A stretch of 64,000 nucleotides of DNA from Nocardioides sp. Iso805N (GTDB taxonomy: Bacteria > Actinomycetota > Actinomycetes > Propionibacteriales > Nocardioidaceae): positions 420,237-484,236 of the forward strand of contig NZ_KB822575.1 in NCBI RefSeq assembly GCF_000364605.1, read 5' to 3'. A model generated the notes under the pieces. The model worked only from the letters and a program-made list of their open reading frames with translations, made no database searches and had not been told where the DNA came from. Shown here in pieces: positions 22,532-31,473 of the stretch (position 1 is the stretch's first letter; the number at the start of each line of letters is the position of its first letter). The position numbers were made by a program, and so were the translations under genes.

Positions 22532-23374
22532 TTAGTTCTCCTTGGGAGTCTTGGGCCGCAGCAGCGCCACCACCACGAGGCAGAGCACGGCCGCGAACGC
22601 GAGCATGAACGAGACGGAGTACGCCGTCTCCTGCTCGAAGTTCTGATACTTCTGCTGGACCAGGACGGTCGCGACCTGGCTCTGGCCCGACACGTTGCCG
22701 GCCACCACCTTGACCGCGCCGAACTCGCCCAGGGAGCGCGCCAGCGAGAGGACGACGCCGTACACGATCGCCCAGCGGATGCCTGGCAAGGTGACCCGCC
22801 AGAACGCCTGCCACGAGTTCGCGCCCAGCGACCGGGCGGCCTGCTCCTGGTCGTCGCCGGCCTCCTCGAGAACGGGGACGACCTCACGGATGATCAGGGG
22901 CAGCGAGACGAAGCAGGTCGCCATCACCATGCCCGGCACCGCGAAGATGACCTGCATCCCGTGCGCCTCGAGCCACGGCCCGAACCAGCCGTAGCGGCCG
23001 TTGTAGACCAGCACCAGAGCAAGGCCCACCACGATCGGCGAGACCGCCAGCGGCAGATCGATGAAGGCCGACAGCAACCGCTTGCAGGGGAAGTCGTAGC
23101 GCACCAGCAACAGCGACATGCCCACGCCGAAGACCAGGTTGATCAGGACGGAGATGACCGAGATCTTCGCGGTCAGCGCGAGCGAGCTCTGCACGTCCGG
23201 ATCGGCCAGGGCCGTGCGGATGCCCTGCAGCCCATGGGCGAAGGTGTGCTGGACGACGAACCAGGTCGGCCACAGCACCAGCATCAGCAGGTAGCCGATG
23301 ACCAGGAGGCGCAGCGCCCACGTCAACGGCACGCTGCGCTGGCCCACCCGGGAGCTGCGCACCGCGCTAGCCAC
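22532..23374 (-). CDS. cysW: Sulfate ABC transporter permease subunit CysW
   Basis: Inner-membrane permease with six predicted helices. The EAA-loop region that docks CysA reads EEAGDDQEQAARSLGANSWQ. The start at GTG 23374 overlaps the cysT end by eight bases and gives 280 residues; frames further upstream are arginine/tryptophan-rich and non-coding. It pairs with CysT to form the channel. CysW and CysT are assigned by order and by similarity to the usual gene pair and could in principle be swapped. Confidence 0.9.
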   Translation of the reverse strand: MASAVRSSRVGQRSVPLTWALRLLVIGYLLMLVLWPTWFVVQHTFAHGLQGIRTALADPDVQSSLALTAKISVISVLINLVFGVGMSLLLVRYDFPCKRLLSAFIDLPLAVSPIVVGLALVLVYNGRYGWFGPWLEAHGMQVIFAVPGMVMATCFVSLPLIIREVVPVLEEAGDDQEQAARSLGANSWQAFWRVTLPGIRWAIVYGVVLSLARSLGEFGAVKVVAGNVSGQSQVATVLVQQKYQNFEQETAYSVSFMLAFAAVLCLVVVALLRPKTPKEN

Positions 23375-24242
23375 GGCGCGACACCCGCCGCTGGATGATG
23401 TCGAGCGCCACGATCGCCAGCAGGGCCACGACCAGCAGGACGGTCGCCACGGACGCGGCCGCGGCGGTGTCACCGCCCTCGAGGTAGGACAGCACCCGCA
23501 CGGAGGTGACCTCGGTGCGGTGCGGCAGGTTGCCCGAGAGCAGCACCAACGAGCCGTACTCGCTGATCCCGCGCGCGAAGGAGAGCGACGCGCCCGCGAA
23601 GATCGCCGGCACGAGGGTCGGCAGCACGATCCGGCGGAACGTGGTCATCCGGGAGGCGCCCAGCGACGCGGCAGCGTCCTCGACGTCGGTCTCCATCTCC
23701 TCCAGCACCGGCTGCACGGTGCGTACGACGAAGGGCAGCGTGACGAACGCCAACGCCAGGAAGACCGCCTTGCGGCTGTTGGCGAAGTGCAGCCCGATGG
23801 GGCTGTCGGGGCCGTACAGCGAGAGCAGCACCAGGCCCGCGACGATGGTGGGCAGCGCGAACGGGATGTCGATCACCACGTCGAGCACGCTCTTGCCGGG
23901 GAACCGGTCGCGGACCAGCACCCAGGCGATGATCGTGCCCATCACCATGTTGAGCAGTGTGACCAGTGCCGAGGTGATCACCGTCAGCTTGATCGCGTCG
24001 AGGGTCTGGCCGTTGCTGAGCGTGTGCGTGTAGGTGTGCCAGCCGCCACCGCTCGCCTTCACGACGACCGCGGCCAGCGGGATCAGGACCAGCAGGCTGA
24101 ACCAGATCATGGCAACGCCCAGGCCGAGGCCGGACGCGGGCGACAGGGTCCGGGAAGAGGACCGGGCCGGCCGGCGCCGACCACCCGTGTTGCGGGGTGG
24201 TCGGACGTCCGGTCGGCCCTCCAGGATCGGAGCGGTCGTCAC
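23367..24242 (-). CDS. cysT: Sulfate ABC transporter permease subunit CysT
   Basis: A 291-residue permease with a charged, proline-containing N-terminal tail and six predicted membrane helices. The ABC docking loop reads EEMETDVEDAAASLGASRMT. GTG 24242 overlaps the stop of the binding-protein gene by four bases, and the end overlaps cysW by eight, so the operon is translationally coupled throughout. Named CysT because it directly follows the binding protein, the usual order. Confidence 0.9.
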   Translation of the reverse strand: MTTAPILEGRPDVRPPRNTGGRRRPARSSSRTLSPASGLGLGVAMIWFSLLVLIPLAAVVVKASGGGWHTYTHTLSNGQTLDAIKLTVITSALVTLLNMVMGTIIAWVLVRDRFPGKSVLDVVIDIPFALPTIVAGLVLLSLYGPDSPIGLHFANSRKAVFLALAFVTLPFVVRTVQPVLEEMETDVEDAAASLGASRMTTFRRIVLPTLVPAIFAGASLSFARGISEYGSLVLLSGNLPHRTEVTSVRVLSYLEGGDTAAAASVATVLLVVALLAIVALDIIQRRVSRRG

Positions 24243-25264
24243 TTGCCTGCGGCTGCCTGCAGCTTGGTCAGGATGCCGTTGTCGGCGTCGAAGTACTTGG
24301 TGTTGGCAGCGGTCCAGCCACCGAAGTCCTTGTCGATGGTCAGCAGCTTGGCCGGCGCCGGGAACGGGTTGCTCGGGTCATTGGCACCCTTCACGGTGAC
24401 CTGGCCGACCTGGCTGGCGACGTTGTCGAGCGGCCGGTAGCCGGTCTCGGCGTACAGCTTCTGGCCGGCGGCGCTCTTCTGGAAGTCGATCCACTTCTGC
24501 GTGACGGCCGAGGCGTCCTTGGTCGCGGCGCAGGGGTTCTGGATCAGCAGCGAGCTGTCCGGGACGACGTAGTCGAGCTGGGTGCCGGACTGGCGCGCCA
24601 GGATCGTCTCGTTCTCATAGGAGAGCAGCACGTCGCCGGTGCCGCCGGTGAAGGCGGTGGTGGCGTCGCGGCCCGAGTCGGGCATCGAGACGACGTTGGC
24701 GAAGAACTTCTTCATGTAGGCCTGTGCCGCGGTGTCGTCCCCGCCGGAGGCGATCTCCGAGCCGTAGGCGGCCAGCAGGTTCCACTTCGCCGAACCCGAG
24801 GAGGCGGGGTTGGGGGTCACGATCTTGACGCCCGGCTTGACCAGGTCGGCCCAGGTCTTGATGTTCTTGGGGTTACCCGGGCGGACGCCGAAGACGACGA
24901 TCGACTGGGTGCAGATGCCCTTGGTGGCGTTGTTCTTCCAGTCGCTGTCCACGACCCCGCCGTCGACGAGCTTCTGCACGTCGGGCTCGAGCGAGAGGTG
25001 GACCGTGTCGGCCTTCGCGCCGGCCAGCACGGAGCGGGCCTGGTCACCGGACGCCCCGTAGGACTCCTTGAAGGTGACGCCCTTGCCCTCGGAGGTCTTC
25101 TGGAAGGCCGCCTCGACGCCCTTGTTGGCCTGCTGGAGCACGGAATATCCGACGATATTGATCGTGTCAGCACTCGAGCTGGATGAACCGGAGCCGCTAC
25201 CGCACCCGGTCAAGGCCAGCACCCCGGCTGCGACGAGCGCAACCGTGACCTTGATCGACTTCAT
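24239..25264 (-). CDS. sbp: Sulfate-binding lipoprotein of the ABC transporter
   Basis: A 341-residue extracellular solute-binding protein. ATG 25264 is preceded by GAGGA. A lipoprotein signal peptide ends in ALTGCGSGSG, so the mature protein is anchored at the cysteine. The binding domain shows the Sbp/CysP-type segments LEPDVQKLVDGGVVDSDW and NPASSGSAKWNLLAAYG, and DVLLSYENE further on. These residues contribute to the anion pocket in the family. It delivers sulfate or thiosulfate to CysTWA. First gene of the operon, divergent from korA. Confidence 0.92.
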   Translation of the reverse strand: MKSIKVTVALVAAGVLALTGCGSGSGSSSSSADTINIVGYSVLQQANKGVEAAFQKTSEGKGVTFKESYGASGDQARSVLAGAKADTVHLSLEPDVQKLVDGGVVDSDWKNNATKGICTQSIVVFGVRPGNPKNIKTWADLVKPGVKIVTPNPASSGSAKWNLLAAYGSEIASGGDDTAAQAYMKKFFANVVSMPDSGRDATTAFTGGTGDVLLSYENETILARQSGTQLDYVVPDSSLLIQNPCAATKDASAVTQKWIDFQKSAAGQKLYAETGYRPLDNVASQVGQVTVKGANDPSNPFPAPAKLLTIDKDFGGWTAANTKYFDADNGILTKLQAAAGK

Positions 25265-25541
25265 GAGTCCTCGTTTCCTCGCGTTCAGGCAGTAGTCGAT
25301 CGACCACTGTTTTTCAGTAATGTCACCTACTCTACGCGACTTAATCACCCCTGTCCGCTTCGTGGACACGCAGTGCGTCGAGACGAGAACACGTTCTGAT
25401 TTCACGCTTTGGCCAATGGCGCGGTGTGCGTCAGGAGCGCCGACTACCCTGGGAAGTCGCGTGACCGTACGTCGGAGCGACCGGCACGGCCACGGCCGTG
25501 GGTGCGAGCAGTAGCTCGGCGGGTTCGAAGGAGTGCACAGC
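25265..25541. promoter_or_regulatory. Divergent control region between the sulfate operon and korAB
   Basis: This stretch must carry the promoters of both operons. It contains the perfect palindrome GTCGATCGAC (25295-25304) and the interrupted repeat ACTG-TTTTT-CAGT (25306-25318), 31-54 bases before the sbp start, which are candidate operator sequences. A TACCCT hexamer at 25445-25450 fits a -10 for korA. No riboswitch-like fold was recognised. Confidence 0.35.
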
Positions 25542-27506
25542 GTGACGAAGCAGGTCAAGCAGCTCGATCGAGTGGTCATCCGGTTCGCAGGTGACTCCGG
25601 TGATGGCATGCAGCTCACCGGCGATCGGTTCACCCAGGAGTCGGCGGTCTTCGGCAACGACCTGATGACCCTGCCCAACTTCCCCGCCGAGATCCGGGCG
25701 CCGCAGGGCACGATCCCCGGGGTGTCATCGTTCCAGGTCCACTTCGCCGACCACGACATCATGACCGCGGGCGATGCGCCCGACGTACTCGTGGCGATGA
25801 ACCCGGCGGCGCTGAAGGCGAATCTGGGCGACCTGCCCAAGGGCGCGACGATCATCGTCGACACCGCCGACTTCACCACCCGCAACCTGGCCAAGGCCGG
25901 GTACGACGCCAACCCCCTCGACGACGCTGGCTCCGATGGCGGGGGTGGCCCGCTCGCCGCCTACCAGGTCCATCCGGTCGACCTGACCGGCATGACCGTC
26001 GAGGCGGTCAAGGAGTTCGGCCTCTCCCGCAAGGACGCCTCGCGCGCGAAGAACATGTTCGCCCTGGGCCTGCTCTCGTGGATGTACGGCCGGCCGACGG
26101 AATCCACGATCGCGTTCCTGAACAAGAGGTTCGCCAAGGTCCCCGACATCCGCGACGCGAACATCACCGCGTTCAAGACCGGCTGGAACTTCGGCGAGAC
26201 CACCGAGGCGTTCGCCGTCTCCTACGAGATCAAGCCGGCACCGGTCTCGGCCGGCACCTACCGCAACATCACCGGCAACCTGGCGCTCGCCTACGGCCTC
26301 ATCGCCGCCGGTGTCCGCTCGGGCCTGCCGGTGTTCCTGGGCTCCTACCCGATCACCCCGGCCTCCGACATCCTGCACGAGCTCTCCAAGCACAAGTCGT
26401 TCGGTGTGACCACGTTCCAGGCCGAGGACGAGATCGCCGGCGTCGGCTCGGCGATCGGCGCCGCGTACGCCGGCTCGCTCGGGGTCACCACCACCTCGGG
26501 CCCCGGTGTCGCGCTCAAGGGCGAGGCGATCGGCCTGGCCGTGATGACCGAGCTGCCGCTGGTGGTCGTCAACGTCCAGCGTGGCGGCCCCTCGACCGGC
26601 CTGCCGACCAAGACCGAGCAGTCCGACCTGCTCCAGGCGATGTTCGGCCGCAACGGCGAGGCACCGGTGCCGATCGTCGCGCCGGCCACGCCCGGCGACT
26701 GCTTCGACGCAGCGCTGGAGGCCGCCCGGATCGCCGTCACCTACCGCACGCCGGTGATGCTGCTCTCCGACGGTTACCTCGCCAACGGCTCCGAGCCTTG
26801 GCGCATCCCCGATGTCGACGAGCTGCCCACCATGGACCCGGCCTTCGCGACCGGCCCCAATCACGTCTCGCCCCGCTCGACGACCGGTGAGCAGGACGAG
26901 TTCTGGCCCTACCTGCGCGACGAGGAGACCCTCGCGCGGCCGTGGGCGGTCCCCGGCACGGCGGCCCTCGAGCACCGCATCGGCGGTCTGGAGAAGGGCG
27001 ATGGCCACGGCAACATCTCCTACGACCCGGCCAACCACGACCAGATGGTCCGCAGCCGCGCCGCCAAGGTGGCCAAGATCGCCGAGACGCTGCCGCCGCT
27101 GGAGATCGACGATCCCTCCGGGCCGCCGGGCGAGGGAAGGGCCAAGGTGCTGGTGCTCGGCTGGGGTTCGACCTACGGGCCGATCGGGTCGGCCGTGCGC
27201 CTGGTCCGCAAGGCCGGCTTCAACGTCGCGCAGGTCCACCTGCGTCACCTCAACCCGTTCCCCAACGATCTCGGCGACATCCTCAAGCGCTACGACAAGG
27301 TGCTGGTTCCCGAGATGAACATGGGCCAGCTCTCGCTGCTGCTGCGCGCGAAGTACCTGGTCGACGCGGTCGGCTTCAACGTCGTCCGCGGCCTGCCGCT
27401 GAAGTCCTCGGAGCTGGCCGAGGCGATCGGCGCCCTGGTCGCCGACGCCGAGGACGTGACCGTCGACCTCTCGAACACTGCCATCGACACCGGCGAGGAG
27501 CTGTGA
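25542..27506 (+). CDS. korA: 2-oxoacid:ferredoxin oxidoreductase, fused gamma-alpha subunit
   Basis: Part of 2-oxoglutarate:ferredoxin oxidoreductase, which decarboxylates 2-oxoacids to acyl-CoA and reduces ferredoxin. The N-terminal gamma domain begins RVVIRFAGDSGDGMQLTGDR. The alpha domain begins around residue 240 (ITGNLALAYGLIAAGVRSGL) and contains the SYPITPASDILH motif. GTG 25542 has AAGGAG eight bases upstream, giving 654 residues; the GTG three codons earlier overlaps that site. In actinobacteria such as Mycobacterium this enzyme serves as an alternative to the 2-oxoglutarate dehydrogenase complex. It overlaps korB by one base. Confidence 0.93.
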   Translation: MTKQVKQLDRVVIRFAGDSGDGMQLTGDRFTQESAVFGNDLMTLPNFPAEIRAPQGTIPGVSSFQVHFADHDIMTAGDAPDVLVAMNPAALKANLGDLPKGATIIVDTADFTTRNLAKAGYDANPLDDAGSDGGGGPLAAYQVHPVDLTGMTVEAVKEFGLSRKDASRAKNMFALGLLSWMYGRPTESTIAFLNKRFAKVPDIRDANITAFKTGWNFGETTEAFAVSYEIKPAPVSAGTYRNITGNLALAYGLIAAGVRSGLPVFLGSYPITPASDILHELSKHKSFGVTTFQAEDEIAGVGSAIGAAYAGSLGVTTTSGPGVALKGEAIGLAVMTELPLVVVNVQRGGPSTGLPTKTEQSDLLQAMFGRNGEAPVPIVAPATPGDCFDAALEAARIAVTYRTPVMLLSDGYLANGSEPWRIPDVDELPTMDPAFATGPNHVSPRSTTGEQDEFWPYLRDEETLARPWAVPGTAALEHRIGGLEKGDGHGNISYDPANHDQMVRSRAAKVAKIAETLPPLEIDDPSGPPGEGRAKVLVLGWGSTYGPIGSAVRLVRKAGFNVAQVHLRHLNPFPNDLGDILKRYDKVLVPEMNMGQLSLLLRAKYLVDAVGFNVVRGLPLKSSELAEAIGALVADAEDVTVDLSNTAIDTGEEL

Positions 27507-28618
27507 TGACCTCCCCCACCACCGTCAGCGACCTGGGAACTCCGGCGTTCCGCTCCGGCATCGACCTGGTCCCCACCACGGACCGGCCGCAGACCGGCAA
27601 GGAGTTCACCTCCGACCAGGAGGTGCGGTGGTGCCCCGGTTGCGGTGACTACGCCGTACTCAAGGCCGTGCAGGGCTTCCTGCCCGACCTCGGCCTCAAG
27701 CGGGAGAACATCGTCTTCGTCTCCGGCATCGGCTGCTCCTCGCGATTCCCCTACTACCTCGACACCTACGGCATGCACTCGATCCACGGGCGCGCCCCGT
27801 CGATCGCGACCGGCATCGCCACCGCCCGTGAGGACCTGTCGGTGTGGGTCGTCACCGGGGACGGCGACGCGCTCTCGATCGGCGGCAACCACCTGATCCA
27901 TGCGCTGCGCCGCAACGTCAACATGACGATCCTGCTGTTCAACAACCGGATCTACGGCCTGACCAAGGGCCAGTACTCCCCCACCTCGGAGACCGGCAAG
28001 GTGACCAAGTCGACCCCGTCCGGCTCGATCGACCACCCGTTCAACCCGGTCTCGCTGGCGCTGGGCGCCGAGGCGTCCTTCGTCGCCCGCACCGTCGACT
28101 CCGACCGCAAGCACCTGACCTCCGTGCTGTCGGCGGCGGCCGCCCACCGCGGTACGGCGCTGGTCGAGATCTACCAGAACTGCCCGATCTTCAACGACGG
28201 TGCCTTCGACGACCTCAAGGGTCCCGACACCAAGGCAGACGCGATCATCCCGCTGGTCCACGGCGAGCCCATCCTCTTCGGCGCTCCCGATGCAACCGGG
28301 CAGCCCGCCAAGGGACTGATCCGCGACAGCCTCACCGGCGGCGTCAAGGTCGCTCAGGTGGCCGAGGTCGGCCTCGAGAGCGTGCTCGTCCACGACGTGC
28401 ACAACCCCGACCCGACCACGGCCTTCGCGATCTCGCGACTGACCGACGCCGGGGTGCTGCACCAGTCGCCGATCGGCATCTTCCGCCAGGTCCAGCGGCC
28501 CACCTACGACGACCAGGCGCGTGCCCAGATCGCCGATGCCCGGGCCTCCTCCACCGCCCCCGCCGAGGACCGCCTCACCGCGCTGCTCAACTCAGGTGAC
28601 ACCTGGACGGTCGCCTGA
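27506..28618 (+). CDS. korB: 2-oxoacid:ferredoxin oxidoreductase beta subunit
   Basis: The thiamine-diphosphate-binding subunit, 370 residues from ATG 27506, which shares one base with the korA stop. The iron-sulfur/TPP region WCPGCGDYAVLKA is near the N-terminus, the second cysteine group VSGIGCSSRFPYY follows, and the TPP motif GDGDALSIGGNHLIHA is near residue 117. It forms the catalytic heterodimer with KorA. A bidirectional hairpin terminator follows the stop. No separate ferredoxin gene is adjacent. Confidence 0.94.
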   Translation: MTSPTTVSDLGTPAFRSGIDLVPTTDRPQTGKEFTSDQEVRWCPGCGDYAVLKAVQGFLPDLGLKRENIVFVSGIGCSSRFPYYLDTYGMHSIHGRAPSIATGIATAREDLSVWVVTGDGDALSIGGNHLIHALRRNVNMTILLFNNRIYGLTKGQYSPTSETGKVTKSTPSGSIDHPFNPVSLALGAEASFVARTVDSDRKHLTSVLSAAAAHRGTALVEIYQNCPIFNDGAFDDLKGPDTKADAIIPLVHGEPILFGAPDATGQPAKGLIRDSLTGGVKVAQVAEVGLESVLVHDVHNPDPTTAFAISRLTDAGVLHQSPIGIFRQVQRPTYDDQARAQIADARASSTAPAEDRLTALLNSGDTWTVA

Positions 28619-28631
28619 CCCCGACTTGGTG

Positions 28632-28669
28632 GAAATGGCCGCCGAGTCTGCAGACTCGACGGCCATTTC
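28632..28669. terminator. Two-way terminator between korB and the convergent exported-protein gene
   Basis: An almost perfect 38-base palindrome: ten pairs, one mismatch, then eight pairs with no loop bases. It contains GAAATGGCCG and its complement at the ends, 14 bases after the korB stop. The symmetric form suits termination from both sides. Confidence 0.65.
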
Positions 28670-28715
28670 GACTGATTCGGCGCGGATTCAGCGGGTCAGC
28701 CGCACCGTGATCGGC

Positions 28716-29453
28716 TCAGCGCTGGAGCTGGAACGTCTCCGAACCGATGTGCACGGTCAGGTCGGTGACCGTCACCGACGCCTCGGAGAACGAGTCCAGC
28801 TGCTTCACGCCGGTCATCGACGCCTCGGCCGCACCGATGGTGCCGGCGGTCCGGACCGTGGTCCAGTGCCTGGTGCCCGCCTTCGTCCGCACCGTGAAGT
28901 TGAAGAGGAAGCGGTGGTGGGCCTCGCCGGCGACGTAGGCCTCCACGGCGGGCTTCGAGTCCACGCGGACGCCGACGCCACCATCGTTGCCGCCGACGGC
29001 GAACTGTCCACCGTCGGTCCCGAGCGAGATGCTGCACATCTCCACGCCGGAGGTGAACGTCGCCGTCGCATCCAGCGAGCGCGAGTCGCGCATCTTGCGA
29101 GACTGGCTGAAGCGGCCGTGCTTGGCCACGAAGATCTTGCGGGGTCCGTCGATGAGGGACTCCAGCTCGCTGTCGCTGAGGTCACCGTCCGCGGCCGCAG
29201 CGGCGTAGGCCGCTTCCGGGTTGAGCTGCAGACCACCCCTCCAGCGCTTGTTGCCCAGCCCGCTGAGTGCGACCTTGCCCCGCTCGGTGCCGTTGTGGTT
29301 GACGGAGGTGTCGAGCTTGGCCCGGCCCTGGTCACAGCTGACGCTGCCGCTCAGCTTGTGGCCGAACGAGGCCGCCTGGGCGGTCGGAGCGATCAGCACG
29401 AGGGCTGCCGCCGCGGCGGTCACGGCCGTGGCGATGGTGGTACGACGACGCAA
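28716..29453 (-). CDS. Exported protein of unknown function (TTG start)
   Basis: A 245-residue protein with a typical signal peptide (MRRRTTIATAVTAAAAALVL, ending APTAQA-A). The start chosen is TTG 29453, which has GGGAG five bases upstream; longer in-frame starts up to 29504 add a proline-rich tail that would spoil the signal sequence. The mature part contains a likely disulfide pair (SCDQGRAKLD and EMCSISLG) and a beta-rich C-terminus, without known motifs. It is convergent with korB and alone on its strand apart from rarD upstream, with 72 bases between. No function can be assigned. Confidence 0.75.
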   Translation of the reverse strand: MRRRTTIATAVTAAAAALVLIAPTAQAASFGHKLSGSVSCDQGRAKLDTSVNHNGTERGKVALSGLGNKRWRGGLQLNPEAAYAAAAADGDLSDSELESLIDGPRKIFVAKHGRFSQSRKMRDSRSLDATATFTSGVEMCSISLGTDGGQFAVGGNDGGVGVRVDSKPAVEAYVAGEAHHRFLFNFTVRTKAGTRHWTTVRTAGTIGAAEASMTGVKQLDSFSEASVTVTDLTVHIGSETFQLQR

Positions 29454-29525
29454 GGGGACTCCCGGGAACGGTGGTCGCGTGAGGCGACCGGGCGAGAAAG
29501 TCAAACACGTACCTGTGATTCGCGT

Positions 29526-30446
29526 TCACGCTTTCTCAGAATTTGCTGTGTATGCGGATCGGCTCGGCGCCACCACGGGCCGGCGCGCCCTCAGCGAGTC
29601 GTAGGTGAACACGGCCAGCGACACCCAGACGATCGCGAAGCCGATCCAACGGCCGGTCGACATGTCCTCGTGGAAGTGCAGCACGCCGAGGCCGAACTGC
29701 AGGATCGGCGCCAGGTACTGCAGCAGCCCGAGCGTCACCAACGGCACCCGTACGGCGGCAGCACCGAAGCAGATCAACGGCACCACCGTCACCACGCCGG
29801 CCGAGACGAAGAGCGCCGCGTGCCCCGGGCCCTCGGAGGTGAAGTGCGACCTGCCCGTCAGGCCGAGGCCGACCAGGAAGACCAATGCCAGCGGCGCCAT
29901 CAGGGCCGTCTCCAGCGCCAGCGACTCGAACGCGCCCGCGTCGGCCTTCTTCTTCGCGAGCCCGTAGGTGCCGAAGGAGAGCGCGAGCACCAGCGCGAGC
30001 CACGGCAGCCGGCCGTAGTCCACGGTCAGCACCACGACAGCGAGGGTCGCGATGCCGACAGCGACCCACTGCACCGTCCGCATCCGCTCGTGCAGCACCA
30101 GCACGCCGAGCAGCATCGTCACCAGCGGGTTCACGAAGTAGCCCAGCGACGTCTCGACCACACGGCCGTGGTTGACGCCCCAGATGTACGTCGCCCAGTT
30201 GCAGGTCACCGTCACCGCCGCGAGTGCCAGCAGGGCGAGCTTGCGTCGGTCGCGCACCAGCGCGAGGAGCTGCGGCGTACGGCGCAGGGCGATGATCAGG
30301 ACGGTCATCACCACCAGCGACCAGATCAACCGGTGCGCCAGGATCTCGAAAGCCCCGGCCGGCTCCAGCAGTGGCCAGTAGAGCGGGAACGCGCCCCAGA
30401 TCAGGTAGGCGACGACCCCGAACACCACACCACGCGAGCGCTCCAC
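29526..30446 (-). CDS. rarD: RarD-like EamA family transporter
   Basis: A 306-residue membrane protein with ten predicted helices arranged as two EamA repeats. The N-terminal GVVFGVVAYLIWGAFPLYW and the ETSLGYFVNPLVTMLLG segment are characteristic of RarD, annotated as a chloramphenicol-sensitive protein and a member of the drug/metabolite transporter superfamily. The substrate is unknown. The start is GTG 30446. It follows the polyprenyl synthase gene by 28 bases on the same strand and may be transcribed with it. Confidence 0.9.
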   Translation of the reverse strand: MERSRGVVFGVVAYLIWGAFPLYWPLLEPAGAFEILAHRLIWSLVVMTVLIIALRRTPQLLALVRDRRKLALLALAAVTVTCNWATYIWGVNHGRVVETSLGYFVNPLVTMLLGVLVLHERMRTVQWVAVGIATLAVVVLTVDYGRLPWLALVLALSFGTYGLAKKKADAGAFESLALETALMAPLALVFLVGLGLTGRSHFTSEGPGHAALFVSAGVVTVVPLICFGAAAVRVPLVTLGLLQYLAPILQFGLGVLHFHEDMSTGRWIGFAIVWVSLAVFTYDSLRARRPVVAPSRSAYTANSEKA

Positions 30447-30474
30447 CCGCTGAGGCTAGAGCGCTGCCCGAGGT

Positions 30475-31473
30475 CTAGGCGGAGCGCACCGCCACCACAT
30501 CGGCGAACCGCTCCAGCGCCTCGCGCACCGCCCCCTGCGGCAGGACGGTCAGCAGCGCCTTGGCCTTCTGGGCCTCCGCCACCACGTAGGCGCGCGCCTC
30601 GTCCATCGCCGGGTGGGCCCGCAGCAGCGCGAGGCACTCGGCCAGGGACTCGTCGTCGCTGAGGTCGGTGTCGAGCAGCTCCAGCAGCCGGGCGTCCTCC
30701 GGCGCCGTCGACCGCCGCGCGATCAGCACCGGCAGCGTCGGCACCGCCTCGCGCAGGTCGGTGCCGGGGGTCTTGCCGGACTCGACGGAGTCGGAGGCGA
30801 TGTCGAGGATGTCGTCGGAGATCTGGAAGGCGACGCCGACGATCTCGCCGTACGCCGTCAGCGCCTCCTCGATCTCCCGCGACGCGCCACCGAACCGAGC
30901 GCCGTAGAGCGCCGAGGTGGCGATCAGCGCGCCGGTCTTGCCGGCGACCACCTCGAGGTGGTGGGCGACCGGGTCCTCGCCCGGACCCGGCGCGACCCCC
31001 TCGAGGATCTGGCCCTCGACCAACCGGGCGAAGGCCCGCGACTGGATGCCGACGGCGTCGGCGCCCAGGTCGGCGGTGAGCTCGGAAGAACGGGCGAAGA
31101 GCAGGTCGCCGGTCAGGATGGCGATGTTGTTGTCGAAGCGCGCGTTGGCCGAGTCGGCGGCGCGGCGTACGAGGGCCTCGTCCATCACATCGTCGTGGTA
31201 GAGGGAGGCGAGGTGGGTGAGCTCCACGACGCACGCCGCGGTGATCACGTCGTCGGAGTCCGCGCGGTCACCGGTCTCGGCGGCGAGCAGCACCAGCAGC
31301 GGACGGAACCGCTTCCCGCCCGCCTCCAGCAGGTGCGCGGCGGCCTCGCTGACGAACGGGGAGCGGCTGCGGACGTGGTCGGCCAGCGCCTTCTCCACCA
31401 GCCCCAGGCGCGCGCTCAGGCGCTGGGCGAGGGCCTGGTCGGAGATGGGCAGGGCCAGATCAGCAGTGCTCAC
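30475..31473 (-). CDS. Polyprenyl diphosphate synthase
   Basis: Builds the long prenyl chain that MenA attaches to dihydroxynaphthoate, the likely purpose given the menaquinone genes nearby. Both aspartate-rich motifs are present: HDDVMDEA after HLASLY (near residue 90) and QISDDILD (near 216). The segment GGKRFRPLLVLL near 53 binds the diphosphate. GTG 31473 overlaps the nuoN stop by four bases, so 332 residues are made in coupling with the last nuo gene. Chain length cannot be read off directly; it resembles heptaprenyl/octaprenyl-type enzymes. Long frames extending upstream into nuoN are shadows. Confidence 0.92.
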   Translation of the reverse strand: MSTADLALPISDQALAQRLSARLGLVEKALADHVRSRSPFVSEAAAHLLEAGGKRFRPLLVLLAAETGDRADSDDVITAACVVELTHLASLYHDDVMDEALVRRAADSANARFDNNIAILTGDLLFARSSELTADLGADAVGIQSRAFARLVEGQILEGVAPGPGEDPVAHHLEVVAGKTGALIATSALYGARFGGASREIEEALTAYGEIVGVAFQISDDILDIASDSVESGKTPGTDLREAVPTLPVLIARRSTAPEDARLLELLDTDLSDDESLAECLALLRAHPAMDEARAYVVAEAQKAKALLTVLPQGAVREALERFADVVAVRSA